From contig NC_135244.1 in NCBI RefSeq assembly GCF_947623445.1, forward strand, positions 21,700,860 to 21,764,859: DNA of 64,000 nt. The letters are read 5' to 3'. The notes beneath the pieces are model-generated. The model had not been told where the DNA came from, searched no databases, and saw nothing but the letters and a program-made list of their open reading frames with translations. Within the stretch, counting starts at the first letter, position 1. Each line of letters opens with the position of its first letter. Position numbers and translations under genes: made by a program. The DNA comes from Clavelina lepadiformis (Eukaryota; Chordata; Ascidiacea; Aplousobranchia; Clavelinidae). Below are positions 47,087-57,888 of this stretch, piece after piece.

Positions 47087-48845
47087 TCACTCCGATGGGT
47101 TTTGGATGACAATTAGAAGATATTCCTTATCTACATAAAAAGGAAGAAATATTGCACAATTAATGTACAGCATTACAAGGCAAGTTGCTTAGATCACAAG
47201 GCATACCTGGGGCAACCATGATTTCATGTTTCTTTGATCGAAGTCTTAAAAATGTCAGATCATTCTGCGGGTCAATATCTCGAACTGTACTTCTTGCCTT
47301 CATTGTCAGTTGGTGAATAAGGCCAGCATATTGGACGGTTGTTGAGTTATCAAGAGTTGTTCGAATAGGAATACCTGCATGTCGATGCAGTTTGGTTACG
47401 AATACGACCAACATTGCTTGACAAAAACCACGCATAGTAGGTTCCTCGATTTTGTGTATTCTCCAACACCAAATTTACTTGTTTAAAAGTCGCATAGAAT
47501 GTTGATGAAACATTTCAAAAAACCGTATGTACGCAACTATAGATTGACAAGACAAGCAACATATCAATTATAGTGCATTACTGTGGTACTGGTTAAAAAA
47601 TCTATTATAGCTAAAAATAGAAGGTGCCCGTGTTTCCAAGTCACACAAAATGATTTTGAAAAACAACTGATTAAATTTGATGGAAGCACTGATGGGTTAT
47701 TGCACGATTCACATGAATTTTATATTGTTTACCAGGAAAACTGGACTGTCCCCTCAGTAATTACGTAGCATGTAATTGTGGCCATATACAGCTACATCCC
47801 TGGAGCATAAATTTTGCACTCATAAGGAATTCTAGGTTACTTCGCTTGTTATATATAAGAACGTATTGACACAGCAATGAACTTGAACGTCAATGAACGA
47901 ACATGAACATTGAACAGCAATGAACGAGGCTGTATTTTATAATAAATGTTTATGAAGTAATTCATATCAGTTTATAATTTCAGGGCTCAGTCCATTATTG
48001 CCTTCCTACCTATCCATGCATTGTTGTATCACAGCAGAAAACTTAAAAGTTACTTTTCATAATATCAGGTAACATAGGCTAACTCTCCCATTTATAACAA
48101 CAAAACCTTTTTTTAAAGTCTTTATATTGTGAAATCGATAACAAGTCATAATAAAAAAACATTCAGCCAAGATATTTTTGTATTGCATAGCATAGCATCA
48201 TAAAGCTTTATGTTAAGAAACTACCTGTATATACTCATGTTTAAACAAAGCTTCGGGAAAACAAACAATTAGCTTTAACAGTAGGAGCAATAACACTTGG
48301 GCCCCATGTCCAACCCCCCCGTAAGGGGCTGAGGTAATGGTTTCCCTGTGGCATTACAATGATATGTAATGCTGCTGGGAGTTAAATCTGAAGAACTAAA
48401 CTCTCACAGAAGCTTCCTTTCTAAAGATTTGCAAACATTTAAAACTTTCTGCTAACATTTCAAATAATCCCACCTTCACTGTTGACGACAATTATTCCTA
48501 TTACTCCTTTGTGAGACTGGATTCTCTTGATGGTCTCTTCTACTTCGGACTGCAAAGTACAAAATAATTTATTATTCATTATTAATTGATACTAAATATT
48601 TTTATGTATATATTCATTATCATAATGTTATAAAATCGACAGTATATATGCATTTATATACTGTTAATTTTCTGGAAAACAATTCTGAAGCTATTAAATA
48701 TGTATTTTTATAGCATTTTCATTGCTTCATATTGAAAGGTTTAAATTGAAAGAGCTACAGGCAATCATAATATCCTATGTCTTTTGACATTGCTTAGTGC
48801 CTATTGCACAATAAAATATATATAAAGCATAAATAGATTTACCAT
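47087..48845 (-). CDS. DYNLRB: Dynein light chain roadblock-type
   Basis: Small dimeric light chain of cytoplasmic dynein that binds the intermediate chains; roadblock/LC7 fold. Coding exons on the minus strand: 48843-48845 (start codon only), 48474-48549, 47207-47374, 47087-47130. Total 291 nt, 96 residues, the same length as human DYNLRB1. Visible: [64 protein letters not shown] and the ending [12 protein letters not shown]. Exons 2-4 are firm. The first exon, an ATG followed at once by a GTAAAT donor, is inferred from frame and length; a separate start-codon exon also occurs in mammalian homologues as I recall. The reading frame at 47160-47206 after the third exon's donor is read-through and not coding. 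Confidence 0.92.
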
Positions 48846-49654
48846 GTTTTATAAGAGATTTTGCAAAACAACAATCACCAAAAGCTATCTATTGTCTATT
48901 GAAATCTAGGCAATGCACCTAATATCTGCAAAACAGCACAGTAATTAACCAACCGCAACATTCAGTCACAGAATGTGGACACCAGAGTAGTTCAGCAAAT
49001 ACAAAGAAATTTATTGACAGCGAAATATGACCAAAAATATTATAAAATCAAATTAGTTAATGTTTTGCCTTGTATTTTTGTTTAAGGTTCGTCTCAGCTT
49101 TAGGTATCAGCTGGCAATGCCTTGACCACAGATTTTGCCAATTTAATTTTTTTATTATTGCCAATTTGCCAATTTTAATTCTGGCACAAGAAACACATTT
49201 TTATGCAACGAAATGTAATTGTTAGTTAAAGAAACACAGTTTAATTTAACAGGAAGTCTCTCACGTAAGCCCAATGACGGATTAATCCATACTCTGTAAA
49301 TAGAATTCTGACAAAACATTTAGGCAAATGCCTTAATTCTATTTCAAAATTTTGTCCAACAAACTATCAAAATTAAGTGAAAACTTTGAAATCATTCACA
49401 AGTTTCCAAGTTGAGCTGGCTACCTCTTTAGAGAGTGACTATTTCAACGTAAGTAGGTCACGTTAAAAGATGATAACGTTAAAGATGGTTAAGTTAGGAA
49501 AAAGGCCAAGTAAAGCTTTATTTTGGCTATTTAAGATTTTAATAGAGTTAGATTTAGATTAGAAAATAGACTTAGGTTACTATGTTATAACATTTAACTT
49601 GAGTTAACAAAAAACAGTGCAAAATGGCTTTCAAGGCACAACTTTATTCGATGA

Positions 49655-49910
49655 AATAGTGGCAGCTGACTGGAACGTACAGTTGCTGTCGACAAAAAAT
49701 CTTGTGTGCAAAAATGTAAATTTTGGTATGATGGCATGCACCAAAGCCTCAAGTCTTGGTTTTTTATTATAAATTGGCGTTCATACAACCTGTTTCACGC
49801 CAATTTATAATAAATAAACAAAGAATTGAGCCTTCAGTGCACCCCATCACGTCGAAATTTGCAACTTTGCAGGCACGATTTCTCGTCGAAAACTGTCGAA
49901 CTTTCCAGTC
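49655..49910. repeat. Palindromic pair of dispersed repeat module B
   Basis: Two copies face away from a shared centre. The inner arms are ttattataaattggcg and its inverse around a 25-base loop (about 49764-49820). Outside them, 49660-49755 reversed aligns with 49820-49910 over ttgagcctt, gtgca, ccatca, aaattt, tttgca, gattt, gtcga and ccagtc, at roughly 60% identity. Single copies exist at 14672-14788 and 60403-60556. Confidence 0.65.
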
Positions 49911-50863
49911 GGGAGAGAACGAGTGTAAACTTAAAAGCAACCTAGCTTGCTTGCCAAGCTACCATCTTAGATCTTCTGTCATTTTATGGCGCTTAGAAAC
50001 ACCCAAAGTCTGAAAGATGGCAACTGGGCCATAGCAGAAAGTGTGCCACGCACTCACAAAACCTTCCAACGTGAAAGCCAAAGTTTTTCACGCTCACCGG
50101 TTCAAACCAATTAACACGGTAATAAACAGCGTACTTACAAACAGAAAAAACTTACAAACTGCAAAAATATCTTTACGAAAAGTTTGTTTGCAAGCATTTA
50201 TACCGGGCCAAAGGTACCAACCTCACACACTAACAAACATCTGGATTTCCAACTGAAAATCTGTTGCTATTAGTGATGGGAAAAAAAATTGGGCGTAAAG
50301 CTCTTGATGTCACCTGACGGATAAAAATTAAAACCTTTCGAAAAATATGAATTCTTAACAGGATTACGCCAACTAAAATTAACTTTCTAATTACTTTTCA
50401 AATTTGATAAACAGTTTCCTTCACACAATGCAAAATCAAGGAGCTTAAATTAAAATAAAAAAAAATTGAAGCAGACATTGATAGTTAATCGCATAAAATA
50501 TCTATATATCGGTATAAGTTTGCTACACATCAGACCACCACTAGCAATAGTAAGCGAAGAGGTTCAGGAAAAATTGCCATAAAGCCATTTACAAAAGACT
50601 TGCTTTTGCCTATCAGTGAAAATCGAATCAAACAATTCATAAAAAACACTGATAATTTAGTAGAATTAGATGATAAACTGAAAATAATCGCATTATGAAT
50701 ACTGTCAATAAAACTTATCGCTAACGGGATATATTCATAGATATCTTATAGATATATCACGCTGAACTGAAAAAAAATTGTTATGTCGCCTTTTAAGTTT
50801 TAACCCGTAATATCAAACAGCATAATTGTTAAACTACTCTTCATGCACGCACTTGCAGACTTG

Positions 50864-51379
50864 CAGTGGTGATCAGTGACGAAGTAGTTGTACTCAAGTA
50901 GTCTATTTAAGTATAAATTTCTACTTTGGCTTACTTACTTATTTAAGTAGTATTGTTCATGGTAGCCTACTTCTACTTTTACTTAAATAGCTTTCAGAAC
51001 AAAGTAACGTACTTTAATAGGTTACCAAATGCTGAAGAAGTCAGTGTTTTAGTTTGAAGATAATTTGTAGTAATTTTTATTTGCTTTCGCATTTGCACTA
51101 AGTGTTTACTGTATATACCGTCTACAACTTGATTTCACGTAACAAGGCCCTGACCAAAATATGTCTGAAAATATTTATCTTCATAAAAGATTATATTTCC
51201 TTGCAGTTGTTTTGTTTTTAGCAAACTCGTGGTAATTTGTGCCTTCACAATCTCATAGTTTAGATCGATAACTACTTCTTACTTAAGTAGTTTTGAATAG
51301 CAATACTTTTACTTGTGGTGGAGTAGATTTGTCAGAATTGACAATACTTCTACTTATGCGGTTATTTTGATCCCCACTG
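50864..51379. mobile_element. MITE with CAGTGGTGATC / GATCCCCACTG ends
   Basis: 516 bp, starting CAGTGGTGATCAGTGACG and ending ttgatccccactg. The interior is rich in actacttaagta-type words in both orientations (tactcaagtagt, acttaagtagtttt), a style common in fish and invertebrate hAT MITEs. Flanking 8-mers do not match, so target duplication is lost. No ORF. Confidence 0.65.
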
Positions 51380-51731
51380 CGTATTCGCGCTCAAAACAAT
51401 AGTTTAGTACCAACAATTTTAGCAAATTATGCGACATAAAGAACTGTAAGACTTGGGTTGAAACAATTGGTCATTTTCCTATTGACAACAGGTAGGTTAC
51501 ATTATACTAATCACTAACCTCTGTGGTAAAATTCATTTCTTCGCAATGGTCGCCAAAATTTCATTAACAACGTAAAATGCTAACGTTGTAGTGAAATATG
51601 TGTTTTGAATGTCCTCAACTGCGTTGTGACTAAACATTCGAAAACCTGTGGTTATACAAGATTTTAAGTGATTTTATTCCCTAATATTTTTACTTTTGTT
51701 AAGAAAGAAATCGGTTAATTCATCAATCAAC

Positions 51732-51971
51732 ATGTTTCCATTAATACCATGGCCATCGCGCCAGAATGAAATTATGAAATTTTATTTACAAACATACGCG
51801 CACATTTCCAAAATGGCTGTTAAAAAGGCAAAAAAGTTATACATTGACATTATTAAGTTGAACTGCCAGCCTTCAAGTCTCAAGAGTGCAATGGAACTCC
51901 GCCACATGCAGAAGGCGTGTGGATTAAAACCTGCAGATCTGTCAAAGCGGGAGGGCAGTGTTGTACCGTGA
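51732..51971 (+). CDS. Candidate small ORF antisense to the hnRNP 3' UTR
   Basis: 79 residues from the ATG at 51732: begins MFPLIPWPSRQNEIMKFYLQ, very basic in the middle (KMAVKKAKKLYIDIIK), ends SKREGSVVP. It could extend upstream: a short exon at about 51546-51571 (MVAKISLT) with a GTAAAA donor joins in frame to the AG at about 51701. No homology recognised. It lies tail-to-tail with the hnRNP gene, ending 17 bases before that gene's stop codon, so it would overlap its 3' UTR. Chance ORF remains quite possible. Confidence 0.3.
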   Translation: MFPLIPWPSRQNEIMKFYLQTYAHISKMAVKKAKKLYIDIIKLNCQPSSLKSAMELRHMQKACGLKPADLSKREGSVVP

Positions 51972-51987
51972 CTACCGCGGTCGAAGA

Positions 51988-54900
51988 TTAAGCTTCTTTT
52001 TTAACGACTACATCTGTCTCCATTGAGTCTTCGACAATCACTTCCTCGGCCACTTGCTCGTCTGCTAAGAACAACAATTAAAATTTAGCCACGAAAGCCG
52101 AGGTGACAGTCGAATTGGCTGTCTGATGCTAGGCTCGGCTCATGGTGCATCCATTCGCGCATGACTTTTGAAGATAGGTTTGGCTTGTTCATAACAGACG
52201 TTCGTGATGAACGACATTACTTTATAACAAAGCCTTGCTATCTAAAGTCTGCTATCCAGTGATAAAGCCTACAAGGGTAACCAGTAACTTGTTCAGAACA
52301 TTACTTACACCTGGCATATGCTTCATGGTAAATGTAACGAAGAATTGACCATAAATTGATGGCAACATTTTCCCATGACTTTGTCCCTACTCTCATGCTG
52401 TTTAGTACTCACCCTGAACGACCGGATCATTCTTATCGAGTATCAACTGAGCAGGAAAGTGCTCAAGGAGAGTGTTGATCTTGTCCCTAATCTCAATCAG
52501 TTGCGTCTTGAACGAGTTGAGGTCGATTGACTGGCTGCCGTCTTCAGCCGTGGTGGCCACGATGGTTCCACTGATGGCTGTTGGTGGCGTTATCACCGGT
52601 GAATGCAATGGCAATTCCGCACGCTTTGTCTGCAGGAGAGAATGACAGTTTATTTATAGGAATACTGCGTTAATGCTGGAGTTAATATTTCAATTTTGCA
52701 ATCATCACTGACTCTACCCAATGAAGAAAGTTTACAAAGCGTACATTCTGATGACATAGCTATGAAGGTCTGAAGTCATTGTCAAAAGTATAAAATTTCA
52801 AACTGAGCTTGACAAAAAGTACCTCAGGAAATGAGGAAATCCTTTAAATCAAGTAACAGAGTCTTCACTAATCAATGTACGTTGAAATTACCAGTGGCGG
52901 TAGCATTGGTTTAGTTGAGTTGCTCAGCTTTGCCTTGGTCGGCTTCTCCACGCGACCCGCTTGCACTTTGTTTGGAATTGCTCCTGCGCCGGCACCTCTT
53001 CCGCGACCCATGCCACGACCTCTGGCACCTCTCGCTCCTCGTCCCAACATGCCACGAGCAGTGGCTGCCACTCCCCTGGCAATGAGGCCGCCTCGGGCTC
53101 CTCTGCCCCTTTTCGCGGCTCCAAATCTTAAGCAAAGGCTGGAAATTAAATGGGCTAAATCTAATTGAACACATACATAGGGCGTTGGGAGATTTTTAAC
53201 AGTTGCATGCTAAATCGCGATAATTTCAAAGAAAGATTAAACAGTTTGCAAAAATATTAGAGATGTTGTTCATGCATTCAATGTTTGTAAATTAGTCTAA
53301 AACTGATAATAAATTAAAAACGAACATATAAAATAATAAAACATGATGAAAACTTTTCTACTCTACTTACCCTCCATTCTGTGGCGTTTCAAATCCAGAA
53401 GAACCACTACATAAATATAAAATTCAGCTTTAAAACCAGTGGAACGCAGAGTGGTAAAAGCATTTTTTAAACACGTGGAAATAAAGCTGCTGTGTTTTTA
53501 CTGCAGTGACCAATAAAATTTCTTTTAAAAAATACTCTTAATACTGCCTTTGCCCTTTCACTTATAAGTGAAGTAGTAAAAAAAAAGATCAAAAATCCAT
53601 TGCTCCCATCTATTATTTTATTACCTTTAAAACCCTTGTGACAGAAAAAGTGAAAATTAATTTTAGTAACAATGTGACAAAAATAGTTAGCATAAAAATA
53701 TCAAAAATATGTTGATGTTGCATTCAATTTATTTTTAAAAATACTTAAGTTCAATCTTTTGCTAAGTTTAATATTGAACAATAAAGCATAGCATTTTTTT
53801 TAGGACACATGGAAGGCGTGTGCAACATAAACTTGATAATTCTTCTTAAGCAAGTTTTTTTGGTGACTGCCTTTCAGTGTAATGAAAATAAACAAATGCT
53901 TTTTACCCAAAATTTGCTTTTATAAGCACTGTGTTAAACGTTTGAAGAAACTTTGCATGACGAGCCCCTGACAAGATTTTTAATGAACCCAATAAAGTAA
54001 ACAGAGAATTAGCTGCAAGCTAAAACATGATTAATTGTGACAGTTTTAAAGCACCTTTTACTGTACATGCTATCAGTTGGGAAGGGATTGTTAACTTTTA
54101 TTTCTTAATCTTGTGATCATAATCCACAATCCGATCTTGTGATCATAATGGTACAATAGTGGGTGGTGACACAGCATTGCAGCAAACGACCGTTACATTT
54201 TTATTATTACATATATAAATATATTGGTTGTAGTGAAAATCAATCATTAAAAAACAATGGGTGCCCGTGGGCAACTATGTTCAGCTCAATGTTGGATGCC
54301 TGATTCAAAATTCGGTTCACATGGCACCAAGATATCCAATAAAATCCGACAATACATACAAATTTATTCGTTGCACACACCCACATGATTTGTGAACGAA
54401 ACGCTTTTGTCAAACTGCTGTAAAACATAAAATCACAATATTTCCAGAAAACATTTCATTAATGAGTCGGTAAAAAAGCTTTGAATGCAACATCAGTTAT
54501 TTCAACAAAACAAAAATACCTCCCAAAAAAACTTACAAATTCTGACCTCCACTTGAATTGAAACCGCCCTGTTGTGTAACAGGTTTCTGGTTAGGTTTAG
54601 GTTCAGTTGCAATATTTATGTCTGCAAAAAAGGAAAAATCCAAAACCGATATCCCACGAATAGTGAGATGTGTTTTGTGTCATAAAAAGAAAGTTAAAAA
54701 CTAACCGATCAACAGCATAAAAATTTAAACACTATTACCTATATACAGAGTGGTGAAAAAGTGTTATTAGTGATCAATCATTAAATAGACATACATGCAC
54801 ACTGCAAAATTTGTATTGGTCTTTAAAAATATCTAAATGCACAAGTTTTCATAATTGTTGCATTCCATTTCAGATCTGGCAGCAAACCCTTCTTCATAAA

Positions 54901-57888
54901 ATGAGCGAAACATGTTTGAATATACACAGATCTTTCTATTATTTATATTGAGACATTGGCAAGCACATGAAGTATATTCAGTTTTCAGAACTTTTACAGC
55001 CGCAGTAATCTTCCATAGCTACTAATATGTAGTAAAATTTGGAAACAGATCCTTTTTGTCAAAATTAATAAGTTCGCAGCAAAACTTTGGTTCCCGATTT
55101 CTTTGTCAAGCAGAATAGCAAAAATACAAAACATCTCACTTTTTCATGGCAACAGGTGGTGAATTTACACATTTTGTCAGTTTTGATGTATATTATGTAT
55201 AGAACTATACTCTGTATTCTATCAGTTGTATGCTATTGCAAAATGTAATGGGGCCAAAAAACATAAAAAACGAAATAAAAATGATAATGTTACAGACCAT
55301 TTTTTAAAATTTGAGTTGCAGCTATAGAACAAAGATTACTGACACGTCTATGGTAACATCAAATAACGCTACATAGTAAATGACAAAAGCATTTGGTACG
55401 GTACCACTTACTGGATATAATGGTTTAAAATTTGATATCGCTTTAACAATTTATGGAAAAAATCACTGCAAAGTTTACGTTTATCGGTAGAACAAAGTTT
55501 AAGCTGATTCATAATTAAGCATACATGTGCACAGGATTTTAATAAGTTATTGTCTATTCCAGTTTTCCATTGATGGTATTTCCAGTTTGAGATTTTATGA
55601 TCGTAAAGAAACAATGGGGTGACAAAATGTAAAACTTCATTTCCTTAAAACTGTGTTATTGCAGCACTGTTTAGTTGTAAAACGAGAGAAACTTTACCTA
55701 TGGTTTGTCCAGCAATCACACTTCCATTTTCTCCTTGGACTGCACTGCGAGCTGAATAAGCGTTGCTGTACTGGACGAAAGCGAATCCTCTGTGCATTGA
55801 AATCGCTAAATAAAAAAACAACAATAACAATTAATCAAGCACAGAAAAACTTCAGTATGGAGATATACGGAAAATATGGTCACACTTTAAAAGATGATGT
55901 TTTGAAAATGAACAAAAGGCAGAAAGAATGAAGTTTATTTCCTAACTTCAACCTTCTCCCCACCAGAACTGATTTTAACACAGTTTAAAGTACAGTCGAC
56001 TCCGCTTAATTCGGACACTTTGGTTCCGCTCACTTTTGGCCGAATTAAGCGGAGAAACGGCTCTGTCCGAATTAAGCGGAAAATCAATTGTTCGTTTCAT
56101 GGTCATGCGTAAAGGCAAACAACGCATTTAAAATACTGTAGTGTTGCGTAATAAATGAATTGCACCTGCGCTATACTGCAGTAATTGGCACTGATCGCAT
56201 AAAACGCACAAGAGTTATACCTTCAGGTTAGTTGTATTGTACAGTATTTCGGTACCTAACGATTCAACAAATACTGTTTATCTGTATACTGTATTTTGAT
56301 ATCCCCACCAACGCAGCTAACTGCCGAACTGTCAAGGAAGCGTCGTCATTTTTTTCTTCGTTTACTTTAGTGAGCAATTTCACTTTTTCTTCTAAACTTT
56401 TCGGTACCATTCTGTTCTACAAGATGGTCGCAACTTGCAATGGTACCGAAGTAAAAGCGACTATGAAGCTGGCACGGCGTTATATGAATTCATTGTCGAT
56501 TGTTACCGCATCAATCGTCATTGTTTCACCATAATCACTCATAATGCAACTGCATCTTGTGTTAAAACCAACCAAGTACTGTTTATTGTTTCATAACCTA
56601 ACGATGTAACGATAGGAATTGCGAACCTGTGTCCGAATTAAGCGGAGAATTGTCCGAATTAACGGGAGTTTTTTACGTTCAATTTTTACTTTTGTTCCGT
56701 TCCCGAGCATTTTGGCCGAATAAAGCGGTTGTCCGGGTTATCCGGTGTCCGAATTAAGCGGATTCGACTGTAATATAAATAGTACACAATGCAAACAATT
56801 ACGAGAAAAAAGTGACTTATGAAATTATATCACCACCAGTATTGCTGGTAACTTATTTAAAGCAAGTTTTAATGTAGTCATTTCATACTAACCACTAATG
56901 TTTCCGTATTTTCCAAAAATATTTTGCAGTGTAGGCTTTGTTATACTCATTGTGTTAAGATTGCCTACAAATACCCTCATATGGGCAGTAGCCGGGTTGC
57001 TTGTGGCTGAAGACATTTCTGTAGATGAAATATATTTACACACTTAATTCATATTTTCATATTTACACAATGTTTTTTAAAATATTTCAATAGCTGTTGT
57101 GGTGGAGAGGAGCATATGAAAAATATGGTGCTTTAAAACACACAGATACATAGTACAACAAATATTTCCATTAAATTTTTTCTTACTTACAATACTGTGC
57201 AAAATAACGTAAAAAATATTTATTGGGTTATTATATGTACATAACTAACATTAATATAAAATGCAGTAAATTTTTAAAAGTGCGCCGTATCCTAAACATG
57301 TAGATTAAATTTTCGGCGAAAACAAAAAAATGTCCATATAATTTTTGCCTAACTCCATAAAATCTAATCAAAATACATAAAAATTTCATAATAAAAGCAA
57401 GTAAGTGTTTTTTAGTCGTAAATATAGCTAGAGCAGGGATGGGCAAACTTTTTGTACTGAGGGCCACATTAGAAAAAATGTTGCAGACGGGGGGGCGCAC
57501 ACTTTCATTACAAAGTAGGAAAACTTACCCGGTGTTTAAATAAACGCATATTCATATCAAACACAATTTTTGTATTTCACACTCAGTTACGTTTAAAGCT
57601 ATGCAATCATCATCACAAAAGTTAATGAGACTTGTGCAACTGTTCACTGTTTAATTAAAACAATAAGTGATGAGAAGGAGTTCCTGCAAGTGCCGGCGGG
57701 CCGCATAAAATGGACCTTCGGGCCGCATGCGGCCCGCGGGCCGTAGTTTGCCCACCCCTGAGCTAGAGGAAAAGCATATATATAAGTAATAGATTTCATT
57801 CAAACTTTGTCAAATTTTGAACAAACATCTTATAAAGTAAACTAAAGAACTCCCACTTACCACTGGTATTACCGCCCCAAGTATTCAT
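51988..57888 (-). CDS. HNRNPC: hnRNP C / RALY-like RNA-binding protein
   Basis: Nuclear protein that binds U-rich nascent RNA as part of hnRNP particles. Eight coding exons, minus strand: 57861-57888, 56893-57018, 55698-55805, 54537-54621, 53371-53406, 52892-53126, 52413-52629, 51988-52061. Total 909 nt, 302 residues (human hnRNP C and RALY are each about 306). Single RRM: RNP2 VFVGNL (25-30), RNP1 RGFAFVQY (57-64), then [20 protein letters not shown] and [11 protein letters not shown] long Arg/Gly-rich part follows ([17 protein letters not shown]), then an oligomerisation-type helix [20 protein letters not shown] and an acidic end ([19 protein letters not shown]). The first exon adds [10 protein letters not shown] before the next in-frame Met; both Mets are plausible starts. 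Two transposable elements lie in introns. hnRNP C versus RALY cannot be decided by eye. Confidence 0.94.
55993..56770 (-). mobile_element. pogo/Tigger-type DNA transposon relic
   Basis: 778 bp in an hnRNP intron, flanked by TA (55991-55992, 56771-56772). Inverted ends are CAGTCGACTCCGCTTAATTC / gaattaagcggattcgactg, and several more cgaattaagcgg copies lie just inside. The interior encodes a stub of the transposase DNA-binding domain on the minus strand. TA target, ends and HTH together place it with pogo/Tigger (Tc1/mariner). Confidence 0.87.
56264..56410 (-). pseudogene. pogo transposase N-terminal HTH stub
   Basis: 48 codons from an [23 protein letters not shown], then [17 protein letters not shown], then a stop. 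This matches the first helix-turn-helix of the CENP-B/Tigger N-terminal domain (LEEK-K... VRxLA...GIS). The rest of the transposase, including the DDE catalytic core, is absent, so it is an internal-deletion derivative. Confidence 0.8.
57434..57760. mobile_element. hAT-type MITE with perfect 8-bp target duplication
   Basis: 327 bp in the first intron of the hnRNP gene. Ends are CAGGGATGGGCAAACTTTTT and agtttgcccacccctg, flanked by AGCTAGAG at 57426-57433 and 57761-57768. The right third is GC-rich (catgcggcccgcgggccg). No ORF. Confidence 0.9.

Larger units (their letters stand above)
48846..51987. other. Spacer between DYNLRB and the hnRNP gene
   Basis: Upstream of DYNLRB and downstream of the hnRNP gene. 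It contains a foldback copy of the dispersed repeat (49655-49910), a MITE (50864-51379) and a small candidate ORF on the plus strand (51732-51971). Nothing else was recognised. Confidence 0.5.

Noticed and set aside
47131-47206. DYNLRB frame continuing past MVAP with an odd C-terminus
   Set aside because: A GTATGC donor sits exactly there, and a short exon at 47087-47130 restores the conserved ending IVIQNPSE.
50085-50125. Possible tRNA B box (ggttcaaacc)
   Set aside because: No A box at the right distance and no cloverleaf could be drawn.
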